A DNA stretch of 7,233 nucleotides from an uncultured Clostridia bacterium (GCA_934162925.1 CAKPJR010000056.1:1-7233), one strand, 5' to 3'; shown: positions 1 to 5,569, counted from the first letter of the stretch. A program made the numbers and translations. Notes: a model not told the origin generated them from the sequence alone.

Positions 1-2878
1 TTCTATCTTTATCTGCTTCTAGCTTACTTCCATTTATCTCTGTAATATATTTACGTAGTGATAAGTCAAATGGTTTTCCTTTTATAATTATTTTTTCAAA
101 ATCATCATCATCTTGTTGTCCTTCATAATGATAATTCGAATCTTTTAAATCTATTTTATTTTTATCATTTCCTTTATATCCTGGTAATTGTTCTAATAGT
201 TCTTCTGCTGTTGGCTCAGTAAACGTTGTTGCTTCTGAATCTCTGTCTTTAACTTTCTCTTCTTGTGATCTTATTTCTGATGAATAATCCATTGTAGCAA
301 TGTTTGTTAAAACTTGATCTTTATTTGATTCTATTGCAATTACTTTAAATTTAATATCTATTGACTTGTTGTCTATTTGTTCTCCATTAAATGGATCTAA
401 ATCAAATAGAAAAGCTTGTAATCCTTCTTCTAACAATGTATCGCTTTTTAATTTAGATATTGTAATTGTATTCTTTTCTTTATTTATGCTATATACATAT
501 TCTTTACCTTCTAATTCTTCTGCTGTGTATTTTCCCTCTTTAGCTTCTATAAATTTTGGATTTGCCTTCTCATCAAACTCTAATCCTTTTGGCAAATAAT
601 CTGTTATAGAATATACGTAACCCTTTAGTTCTCCTTCATTGTATACTGTAAATCTATATGTTACTATATCTTCTGTTTTTACTTCAACTGGATCTTTTTT
701 ATGTTTGTAGCTTGCAGTTGTTAATGATTGTTTTAATGGTGTTACATCTACATTTGGAACTCTTGATTCATTTCCTTCCAAAACTTTTTCATTTACTGCT
801 ATAATATATTTTCTTAATGCTAAATCGAATTCTTTAGCTTTTAATACTAAATCTTCATAGTCATCGTCATCTTGTTGATATGTACTATTATCTTCAGGTG
901 GATTATAGCTTTCTTTATCTACATTATTTGGTATTGAATCTCTATCTTCTCCTGTATCTGCTGTTATTTCCGCAATATTTCTTAATTTTATATCTTCAGC
1001 AGAAATATCTACAACTACTCTACATTCTATTTGCAAGTCCGAATAGTATAACCCGGAAATACCTTCTGCCGCTTTTTGCCATCCCTCTTCTTCACTTGTT
1101 TTTTCTTTATCAAAGGCCTTTATTATAGTATTTCTTAAGTAATCTGTTTTAACTGTCTTTCCATCTGTAGTTGTCCATTTATACTTAGTATTTATTGTAC
1201 TTTCAGAGTTCGGAACTAGCTCTAATCCATCTGGCAAATAGTCTGTAACTTCTGTTGCTGTTCCGTCTATTTCTCCTTCATTATACACTCTTATTGTATA
1301 AATAACCTTATTACCTTTTTCTACTCTTACGGCATTTTTAGGATGTATATATGTTGCTGTATACTCTTTAATTCCTCTGTCATTATTAGTTCCATTAATT
1401 AATGTATTAGTATTTATTTTAGGAATTCTTGTCTCTTCTCCACTTAATATTTTACCATCTATTGAGCTTATAAATTTTCTTAAGGCTAAATCAAATACTT
1501 TAGTTGTTATTTCGTCACCTTTGCTAATTTTTTCTTTATCTATTTCTACTACTGCTTGGTTATTGTTTGCTTCATTTTTTGCGTACATAAAATCAGCTGT
1601 TGACGTCATATACAAAGATGTCATTTTTATCGATATTTTTGATATGTCATATTTATCATTATCTGTTATAAAATCAGGTGTTTCTGATCCTTTTTCGAAA
1701 AATTTATAAAACCTTATATAATATTCTATTCCTGTTTGAAGTGATGTTGCTTCATTTCCATCTTTATCTACAAATCTATATATAGTATTATATGATTTCA
1801 TACCTGGCAAAACTTCGTCTTCTGGTATCAAATAAAATTTAGGTATTGAATTTCCCTCTGCGTCATATAACACTATATTAGTAGAGTCTAATTCTTTACT
1901 TCCATTTCTATCATTTAGGTTATTTTTTATTTTAACAGGTCCTATCTGATAATAACTATATAAGCCTAAACTATCATTGCTTGTTATGGTTAATTGTCCT
2001 GCTTTATCAAATTCATTTTTTTCTACTTTTTTTGTTCTTGAACCTGTTTCTTCATTTATTATATACGTTGATGAATTATTAATTGCTCCATAAATAAAAT
2101 ATTGATAAATTCTATTTAAGTTATTCTCTTTTTCACTACTTATGTTGTTGTTTCTATTGATACTTAAAAACTGTGCTGGGAACATAGTTGATTGTGATAC
2201 TGTAGGATTTATATTAGTTTTTTGCTCTTCATAGTTTGTAAAATACCATACTGCTAATTGTTGCATAATTTCAATATCATTATCTGTTATCTCCCCTTGT
2301 TGTGTCCTTGGTACACCTACTTTATCCAATAATTCTTGTTTATATTCTAATGAACTATAAATAACCTCATTTTCTGAATTTACTTTATCCTTAGGTAAAT
2401 ACGCTTCATCTAGAATCCACAATATTGCATTATATATATTCACTGTTTTTTCATTAATATTTTCGTTCCTATCAAGGTCAACATTATACAATTCCTTATA
2501 CTTTGATATCACTTCATTTGCATTATAATGCATTTCTGATCTTTCGGCCTGTATATACTCTATTGGAGATTTGGATACATCTTCATATGGGTTCTCTTTA
2601 CTTGCCCCAAATCCTTTTCCTCCTCTTATACAATAAATAGGCTTTGTATATTTAGAAAAATCTTTATTATTATCATCATAAATTTTAACAAGAGTATAAT
2701 AAAGTGTACTTCCCTCTTCTTGTCCTTTAACACCATACTGATAAGTTGAAATCGGGTTAAATGGTCTTTCATTTTGAGCTCCCAAATTTCTAGTTACATC
2801 TGCTGCATATATTTTTCCTAAAAAAAGACTCAATATAATCAATGCTAATATGATCAATGAAATTCTACTTTTCTTCAT
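1..2878 (-). CDS. Cys-Gln thioester-domain surface adhesin with FDLALRK repeat domains (C-terminus off window)
   Basis: Open from the ATG at 2878 to the left edge: 959 codons without a stop, so the C-terminus and any wall anchor are not seen. The start is set by AGGA 8 nt upstream; an in-frame ATG at 2887 sits on top of that site. Residues 1-25 are a signal peptide (MKKSR, a hydrophobic core, then IYA before ADVT). C83 in PIYCIRGGKGFG and Q207 in MQQLAVWYFTN match the Cys and the TQxAxW-type Gln of thioester (TED/TQXA) adhesin domains, which form a Cys-Gln thioester able to bond covalently to host surfaces. From about residue 460, domains starting FDL(A/S)LRK recur at 462, 684 and 937, each with a DUF11/pilin-like core (VIYTIRVYNEGE, TDYLPDGLELV) and ending near an N-I-A strand. 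These look like stalk modules with Lys-Asn isopeptides. The secreted-surface role is well supported; the bond chemistry and host target are inferred from family resemblance. Confidence 0.85.
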   Translation of the reverse strand, partial: MKKSRISLIILALIILSLFLGKIYAADVTRNLGAQNERPFNPISTYQYGVKGQEEGSTLYYTLVKIYDDNNKDFSKYTKPIYCIRGGKGFGASKENPYEDVSKSPIEYIQAERSEMHYNANEVISKYKELYNVDLDRNENINEKTVNIYNAILWILDEAYLPKDKVNSENEVIYSSLEYKQELLDKVGVPRTQQGEITDNDIEIMQQLAVWYFTNYEEQKTNINPTVSQSTMFPAQFLSINRNNNISSEKENNLNRIYQYFIYGAINNSSTYIINEETGSRTKKVEKNEFDKAGQLTITSNDSLGLYSYYQIGPVKIKNNLNDRNGSKELDSTNIVLYDAEGNSIPKFYLIPEDEVLPGMKSYNTIYRFVDKDGNEATSLQTGIEYYIRFYKFFEKGSETPDFITDNDKYDISKISIKMTSLYMTSTADFMYAKNEANNNQAVVEIDKEKISKGDEITTKVFDLALRKFISSIDGKILSGEETRIPKINTNTLINGTNNDRGIKEYTATYIHPKNAVRVEKGNKVIYTIRVYNEGEIDGTATEVTDYLPDGLELVPNSESTINTKYKWTTTDGKTVKTDYLRNTIIKAFDKEKTSEEEGWQKAAEGISGLYYSDLQIECRVVVDISAEDIKLRNIAEITADTGEDRDSIPNNVDKESYNPPEDNSTYQQDDDDYEDLVLKAKEFDLALRKYIIAVNEKVLEGNESRVPNVDVTPLKQSLTTASYKHKKDPVEVKTEDIVTYRFTVYNEGELKGYVYSITDYLPKGLEFDEKANPKFIEAKEGKYTAEELEGKEYVYSINKEKNTITISKLKSDTLLEEGLQAFLFDLDPFNGEQIDNKSIDIKFKVIAIESNKDQVLTNIATMDYSSEIRSQEEKVKDRDSEATTFTEPTAEELLEQLPGYKGNDKNKIDLKDSNYHYEGQQDDDDFEKIIIKGKPFDLSLRKYITEINGSKLEADKDR
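2..1495 (-). repeat. Tandem FDLALRK-type protein repeat domains in the surface protein
   Basis: Three divergent copies begin at residues 462 (FDLALRKFI), 684 (FDLALRKYI) and 937 (FDLSLRKYI, cut by the window edge), spaced 222 and 253 residues apart. Each complete copy has the order FDLALRK strand, R(I/V)P segment, VxYxxxVYNEGE strand, TDYLPxGLE strand, then an N-I-A strand. K468 and N634 in copy 1, and K690 and N859 in copy 2, are the conserved Lys and Asn. Copies 2 and 3 are preceded by an acidic linker, QQDDDD(Y/F)E, at residues 668 and 921; copy 1 is not. Confidence 0.8.
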
Positions 2879-2925
2879 GCTTACCATCCTTTTCTTCTAT
2901 TTTACATATTTTTCAATTATAAATA

Positions 2926-2948
2926 CTATGGAATTCTATTTTCCGTAG
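2926..2948. promoter_or_regulatory. Imperfect dyad in the surface protein leader
   Basis: Arms CTATGGAA (2926-2933) and TTCCGTAG (2941-2948) are complementary apart from one T/G position, around a 7-nt spacer. It lies between the predicted transcription start and the ribosome binding site, so it could be an operator or a leader hairpin. As minus-strand RNA the odd pair is A-C, which weakens the RNA-hairpin reading. Function unknown. Confidence 0.3.
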
Positions 2949-2983
2949 CATTATATGGGTTTTTATGATAACCATACATATTA

Positions 2984-3012
2984 ATTATAATGTATTTATT
3001 ATGTTTTTTCAA
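2984..3012 (-). promoter_or_regulatory. Sigma-A promoter of the surface protein gene
   Basis: On the minus strand TTGAAA (3007-3012) and TATAAT (2984-2989) are separated by exactly 17 nt. Transcription would start near 2977, giving a leader of about 100 nt before the ATG at 2878. I did not recognise a known riboswitch in that leader. Confidence 0.7.
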
Positions 3013-3098
3013 CTGATTATGTAAATTTTTCTTAAATTATTTAGTTCTCAAAAATTTAAAGATTATATTAATATTTATATAAAATTAATACAATTTTA

Positions 3099-3127
3099 TT
3101 GACTTTTCTTATAAATTTTGCTATTAT
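3099..3127 (+). promoter_or_regulatory. Sigma-A promoter of tRNA-Gly
   Basis: TTGACT (3099-3104) and TATTAT (3122-3127) are spaced by 17 nt, and TG one base before the -10 makes it an extended -10. The start would fall near 3134, about 13 nt before the tRNA 5' end. It could also transcribe the downstream tRNA-Cys. Confidence 0.75.
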
Positions 3128-3146
3128 AAGTATGCTTTATTTTCTT

Positions 3147-3222
3147 GCGGGAATAGCTCAGTTGATAGAGCGCTGCCTTGCCAAGGCAGAGGTCGCGGGT
3201 TTGAGCCCCGTTTCCCGCTCCA
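3147..3222 (+). tRNA. tRNA-Gly(GCC)
   Basis: All four arms can be written out over 76 nt: acceptor GCGGGAA/TTCCCGC, D stem GCTC/GAGC, anticodon stem CTGCC/GGCAG with loop TTGCCAA (anticodon GCC), T stem GCGGG/CCCGT with a terminal G-U pair, discriminator T and encoded CCA. Two normally invariant positions differ: position 19 is A instead of G (D loop AGTTGATA), and position 56 is T instead of C (T loop TTTGAGC). The two form the 19-56 tertiary pair, so the change from G-C to A-U is compensatory and the elbow should still form. The discriminator and anticodon are normal for glycine. Confidence 0.96.
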
Positions 3223-3247
3223 AAAATTTTGTAAAACAAAATTTTTG
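3221..3247 (+). terminator. AT-rich hairpin directly after tRNA-Gly
   Basis: Perfect 12-bp inverted repeat, CAAAAATTTTGT (3221-3232) and ACAAAATTTTTG (3236-3247), with a 3-nt loop. Its 5' arm begins with the last two bases of the tRNA CCA end. It lacks a GC core, so it may be a weak terminator or a processing structure rather than a full stop. Confidence 0.4.
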
Positions 3248-3308
3248 TATTATTAATTATTCACTTTTCATTTTTAATTAGTAATATTTTTTAAAATAAT
3301 GAATAAAT

Positions 3309-3314
3309 TATAAT
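3309..3314 (+). promoter_or_regulatory. -10 element upstream of tRNA-Cys
   Basis: TATAAT lies 21 nt before the tRNA-Cys 5' end, a suitable distance. No convincing -35 is present 16-18 nt upstream (only ATTTTT), so this may be a weak promoter, or the tRNA may be reached by read-through from the tRNA-Gly promoter. Confidence 0.4.
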
Positions 3315-3334
3315 ATGTCTTATTTTTAATATTC

Positions 3335-3409
3335 GGCGTTGTAGCCAAGTGGTAAGGCACGAGTCTGCAAAACTCTGATTCGGCGGTTCGAATCCGCCCA
3401 ACGCCTCCA
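3335..3409 (+). tRNA. tRNA-Cys(GCA)
   Basis: 75 nt with acceptor GGCGTTG/CAACGCC, a short D stem GCC/GGC with A13 and A22 as usual for this tRNA, anticodon loop CTGCAAA (anticodon GCA), T stem GGCGG/CCGCC with a standard TTCGAAT loop, discriminator T and encoded CCA. The outermost anticodon-stem pair, 27-43, is a C-U mismatch; the other four pairs are intact, so the tRNA is probably functional. Confidence 0.96.
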
Positions 3410-3448
3410 ATAAAAAAAATACTCTTTTTAAGAGTATTTTTTTATTGG
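3407..3448 (+). terminator. Intrinsic terminator after tRNA-Cys
   Basis: Core stem ATACTCTT/AAGAGTAT with a TTT loop, followed by seven Ts and preceded by eight As, so pairing continues outward almost without a break from CCAAT (3407-3411) to ATTGG (3444-3448). The CCA end of tRNA-Cys forms the base of the 5' arm. The symmetry would let it work in both directions. Confidence 0.85.
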
Positions 3449-3477
3449 AATTGATTTCAAGTTGAAGAATTTGAAAA

Positions 3478-3560
3478 AGACGTGCCGAGTTTATGAGCCA
3501 AAACCAATACCTTTAGATTGATTTTATGACACGGCTCGCCGAGTCTCCAAAAGCTTTCAC
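3478..3560. other. GC-rich structured pocket in the tRNA-Cys/carboxypeptidase intergenic region
   Basis: This stretch is clearly richer in G and C than its surroundings and codes for nothing I can support. It contains GCCGAGT twice (3484-3490 and 3539-3545), each followed shortly by CCAAAA. It also has a compact dyad in which GAC-CGG pairs with CCG-GTC around a short loop (about 3528-3546), and GAGCC that can pair with a distant GGCTC. It sits between the tRNA terminator and the terminator of the minus-strand gene. It could be a small RNA or a decayed element; not identified. Confidence 0.3.
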
Positions 3561-3599
3561 TCAAAAACAACTCACGTGCCTAATTTTTCGTGAGTTGTT
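3561..3599 (-). terminator. Intrinsic terminator of the carboxypeptidase gene
   Basis: Minus-strand hairpin with 11-bp arms (AACAACTCACG at 3566-3576 and its complement at 3589-3599) around a 12-nt loop. In the minus-strand transcript it runs into a TTTTT tract. It lies about 55 nt past the TAG stop at 3654. Confidence 0.8.
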
Positions 3600-3653
3600 A
3601 TGAATAAAATATAATTTGTTTTTTCTTATAATGTGTGTTAAATCTTCACATTT

Positions 3654-4487
3654 CTATTGACACATTGTTTGCAATTTTAACTTGCCTATTAGTTCTATAA
3701 AGTAATACCCCGTACTCTTTTTATCTATTCTATTTTTTGTAATTATATCTATGTTACAAATGTTTTCTTTTCCATTTTCTACTCTTATCTCTCCAATTTT
3801 TGTATTTTCTTCTACTGGTGCTTCTAAGTATTTTAATGAACTTATACTTGCTTTTACATTACTAATTTCTTCTTTTTTTACCGGATATAATGTATATTGT
3901 AAATTATCTAGCTCTACCTCTAAGTTTTTGCTCTCCTTTTTATTTATAGTAATTCTGTGTAAATTTATTTTTTGCCAATTTTCAAATTCCTTATTTACTA
4001 ATTCTTCTAGGTCTATCAATTCATAGTTTTTATATATGTACTCTATTAAACTAATTGAATCTTTTGTTCTTATTTTTTTAGTATCAGCTCCTAATACAAC
4101 TGTTATAACATTAAAGCTATCTCTTGTAATAGAAGTTACCAAACATCTTCCTGCTCCATTTGTAAACCCAGTTTTTACTCCATTTACTCCGTTTAAATAT
4201 CCTAGTAATTCATTTGTATTTGTTATTGTTTTTATATGTCCATTTATATTTACATTATGAACTTTGGTGCTTACAACTTCGGAAAATTTTGCAATATTTA
4301 ATGCATAATCTGCCATTAATGCAAGCTCATATGCAGTTGTATAGTGTCCTTCCTCGTCTAATCCATGTGGTGTTATAAAGTGAGTATGTTTTAAATTTAA
4401 TTCTTTTGCTTTTTTATTCATTAGTTCTGCAAAATTTTCTACACTGCCAACTGTGCTTACGGCTACTTGGATTGCAGCATCATTTCC
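3654..4487 (-). CDS. 3' part of the S11 carboxypeptidase: GN of SGN, KTG motif and PBP5 C-terminal domain
   Basis: The frame resumes with GGA-AAT-GAT (G-N-D-A-A) at 4487 and runs to TAG at 3654. It carries the PHGLDEEGHYTTAYELALMA segment, GVKTGFTNGAGRC (the KTG motif, DNA near 4175) and a beta-rich PBP5-type C-terminal domain ending LQTMCQ. The first ATG inside it is at 4421 with no ribosome binding site, so it is unlikely to be translated on its own. Confidence 0.8.
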   Translation of the reverse strand, partial: GNDAAIQVAVSTVGSVENFAELMNKKAKELNLKHTHFITPHGLDEEGHYTTAYELALMADYALNIAKFSEVVSTKVHNVNINGHIKTITNTNELLGYLNGVNGVKTGFTNGAGRCLVTSITRDSFNVITVVLGADTKKIRTKDSISLIEYIYKNYELIDLEELVNKEFENWQKINLHRITINKKESKNLEVELDNLQYTLYPVKKEEISNVKASISSLKYLEAPVEENTKIGEIRVENGKENICNIDIITKNRIDKKSTGYYFIELIGKLKLQTMCQ

Positions 4488-4902
4488 GTGAACAAAGCAT
4501 TAATCCATATAGCAAATCTTCTTTTGTTATTTTATCTCCTGTTTTCAGTCCTAACCTCGAGCCCCCTATGCTTGCAGCTTGTTTACAAACTTCAACTTCT
4601 TCACTTAAGTTTTTATTGTTTTCTAAAAAAACAATTGCTGTCATTATTTTTGTTGTACTCGCCATTGGAACTTCTTTATCATAATTTTTTCCATACAATA
4701 TTGTTTTTGAGCTTCTATCAAAAGCTATTGCACTCCTTGATAAAATATTAGGCTCATTTGAAGCATTTGTAGAAACATTCTCTATTTCTTCTTGCAACCA
4801 AACGTAATCGGTTTCTTCTTCTACTTCGTATGCAAATATATCTGCATTAATACACATTAATGCAATTATAGTAATAGCCAATATTTTTTTTATATTATTC
4901 AA
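4480..4902 (-). CDS. 5' part of the S11 carboxypeptidase: signal peptide and SxxK motif
   Basis: As the sequence stands, translation from the TTG at 4902 gives 140 residues: signal peptide to about A24, the acidic start of the mature protein, S82-TT-K85 (MASTTKIMTAI) and the following helix with LYGLMLCS. It then reads R-K and stops at TGA 4480-4482. Alone it lacks the second Ser and Asn and the KTG triad, so it could not be an active carboxypeptidase. An upstream TTG at 4932 would add ten residues but has no ribosome binding site. Confidence 0.8.
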   Translation of the reverse strand: MNNIKKILAITIIALMCINADIFAYEVEEETDYVWLQEEIENVSTNASNEPNILSRSAIAFDRSSKTILYGKNYDKEVPMASTTKIMTAIVFLENNKNLSEEVEVCKQAASIGGSRLGLKTGDKITKEDLLYGLMLCSRK

Positions 4903-4935
4903 TAAAATCACCTTTTTAATTTTATTAAACAAAGC

Positions 4936-4951
4936 ATTAAAAATGCATAAT
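4936..4951 (+). repeat. Left copy of a 16-bp inverted repeat flanking the toxin-antitoxin module
   Basis: ATTAAAAATGCATAAT here is the exact reverse complement of 5518-5533. It lies between the toxin stop (4993) and the carboxypeptidase start (4902) and contains the palindrome ATGCAT. Confidence 0.6.
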
Positions 4952-4992
4952 TTAGTTTTAAAAAATTTTCTTAACTCGAAAGATTTTTGAAT

Positions 4993-5277
4993 TTAAAATT
5001 TAAGATTTGAAATATCTCTAGAATGATGAATTATATGTAAGATATAAATATTTTCTGAATTAAATTTATATAGAATTTTATATGATTTGTATATAATTTG
5101 TCTTATGTCTCGTTTCTCATTTATTACTTTTCCCATTTCTGGAAAAAGTAATAAATTGTCTATTCTCTTATTTATTTCATTAACTGTTCTATTTGCATAA
5201 AATTCTGAATCTTGAGCAATATACCATTTAATTTGTATTAATTCTTGTTGAGCATGTTTTTCTGTTATTATTTTCAA
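4993..5277 (-). CDS. ParE/RelE-superfamily toxin of a type II toxin-antitoxin module
   Basis: A 94-residue basic protein with the ParE/RelE layout: an N-terminal strand (KIITEKHAQQEL), two helices (IKWYIAQDSEF, TVNEINKRIDNLLLFPEMGK), then strands with R-Q-I-I-Y, YKILYKF and the C-terminal ILHIIHHSRDI signature. Length and the terminal H-x-RD are typical. ParE members poison gyrase and RelE members cleave mRNA; the sequence does not tell which applies. The start is TTG at 5277, 7 nt after AAAGGA, and that ribosome binding site lies inside the end of the upstream gene. The two genes overlap by 50 nt, so translation is probably coupled. No terminator is seen before the carboxypeptidase start 90 nt downstream. 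Confidence 0.85.
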   Translation of the reverse strand: MKIITEKHAQQELIQIKWYIAQDSEFYANRTVNEINKRIDNLLLFPEMGKVINEKRDIRQIIYKSYKILYKFNSENIYILHIIHHSRDISNLKF

Positions 5278-5500
5278 ATTCAGTTCCTTTTAATAATTCA
5301 TCAATTACCTGTTCCCATGGAATAGTATTATCTATTCCCATTTCTTTTTCCCTATCTAATATAACTGATGTAACAAATGCTAAGTCTAATCCTGTAGCTT
5401 CTGGATTATGCATTAGATCTTCTTCTAATTTTAGTAATTCTTCATAACTTTTTGATTCAACCTCTTCTTCATTGACTAAGTTAAATTTTTCATCGTCCAT
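5228..5500 (-). CDS. Small acidic protein, putative antitoxin partner
   Basis: A 90-residue acidic protein starting at ATG 5500 with AAGGAAGTGAT upstream. It is first in a two-gene operon, overlapping the ParE/RelE-type toxin, which is where antitoxins usually sit; the antitoxin role rests on this position. I do not recognise the family. There is no obvious ribbon-helix-helix or AbrB DNA-binding region. The N-terminal two-thirds is predicted helical (SYEELLKLEEDL, LAFVTSVILDREKEM), followed by IPWEQVIDELL. The last 15 or so residues (from ENNNRKT) are read in a different frame over the start of the toxin gene. Confidence 0.6.
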   Translation of the reverse strand: MDDEKFNLVNEEEVESKSYEELLKLEEDLMHNPEATGLDLAFVTSVILDREKEMGIDNTIPWEQVIDELLKGTEFENNNRKTCSTRINTN

Positions 5501-5517
5501 ATTATCACTTCCTTTTT

Positions 5518-5533
5518 ATTATGCATTTTTAAT
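5518..5533 (-). repeat. Right copy of the 16-bp inverted repeat flanking the toxin-antitoxin module
   Basis: Exact reverse complement of 4936-4951. It covers approximately the first transcribed bases of the operon (predicted start near 5534), just before the ribosome binding site. A role as operator, as an RNA 5'-3' pairing partner or as the edge of a transferred cassette is possible; none is shown. Confidence 0.6.
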
Positions 5534-5540
5534 TTTTAAA

Positions 5541-5569
5541 ATTATATTCCATTATTTTACATTTGTCAA
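5541..5569 (-). promoter_or_regulatory. Perfect consensus sigma-A promoter of the toxin-antitoxin operon
   Basis: TTGACA (5564-5569) and TATAAT (5541-5546) on the minus strand with exactly 17 nt between them. Such a strong promoter would normally be held down by antitoxin autoregulation. The AATTTTTAAAATT dyad at 5531-5543 overlaps the -10 and the start site and could serve as an operator. Confidence 0.85.

Larger units (their letters stand above)
3654..4902 (-). pseudogene. D-alanyl-D-alanine carboxypeptidase (peptidase S11), frameshifted at the SGN motif
   Basis: Low-molecular-weight penicillin-binding protein that would trim the terminal D-Ala from peptidoglycan stem peptides outside the membrane. 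The TTG at 4902 is chosen over an earlier in-frame TTG at 4932 because AAGGTGAT lies just upstream of it (4907-4914) and it leaves a compact signal peptide (MNNIKKILAI...DIFA before YEVE). S82-T-T-K85 is the catalytic SxxK motif. The second motif should be S138-G-N, but the DNA reads TCA-C-GGA-AAT: one extra base at about 4488 (or 4489) puts TGA at 4480-4482. Skipping it restores SGNDAAIQV in frame, K243-T-G as the third motif, a PBP5-type C-terminal domain and a total near 415 residues, normal for the family. All three motifs are otherwise present, so a sequencing error or frameshifting is as plausible as true decay. The C-terminus is short, with no obvious amphipathic anchor helix. Confidence 0.85.

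Noticed and set aside
366..1709. Plus-strand open frames opposite the surface protein (366-599, 880-1128, 1521-1709)
   Set aside because: They lie wholly antisense to a continuous 959-codon frame with a signal peptide and domains, have no ribosome binding sites and give Leu/Tyr/Ser-rich nonsense.
2879..2887. In-frame ATG at 2887 as the surface protein start
   Set aside because: It overlaps the only ribosome binding site (AGGATGG), which is correctly spaced for the ATG at 2878.
2879..2977. A c-di-GMP or other known riboswitch in the adhesin leader
   Set aside because: Only short dyads are present; none of the conserved cores I know are visible.
3099..3281. 60-codon plus-strand frame
   Set aside because: It runs straight through the tRNA-Gly promoter and tRNA-Gly, so it is not protein-coding.
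3478..3560. A third, degenerate tRNA
   Set aside because: GCCGAG looks like the start of a tRNA-Leu, but no D, anticodon or T arm can be built downstream.
3751..4751. Several plus-strand frames opposite the carboxypeptidase
   Set aside because: Antisense shadows; the minus strand encodes all recognisable S11 peptidase motifs.
4903..4932. Upstream TTG start for the carboxypeptidase
   Set aside because: No ribosome binding site precedes it, while AAGGTGAT is ideally placed for the TTG at 4902. The extra residues would only add a charged extension before the signal peptide.
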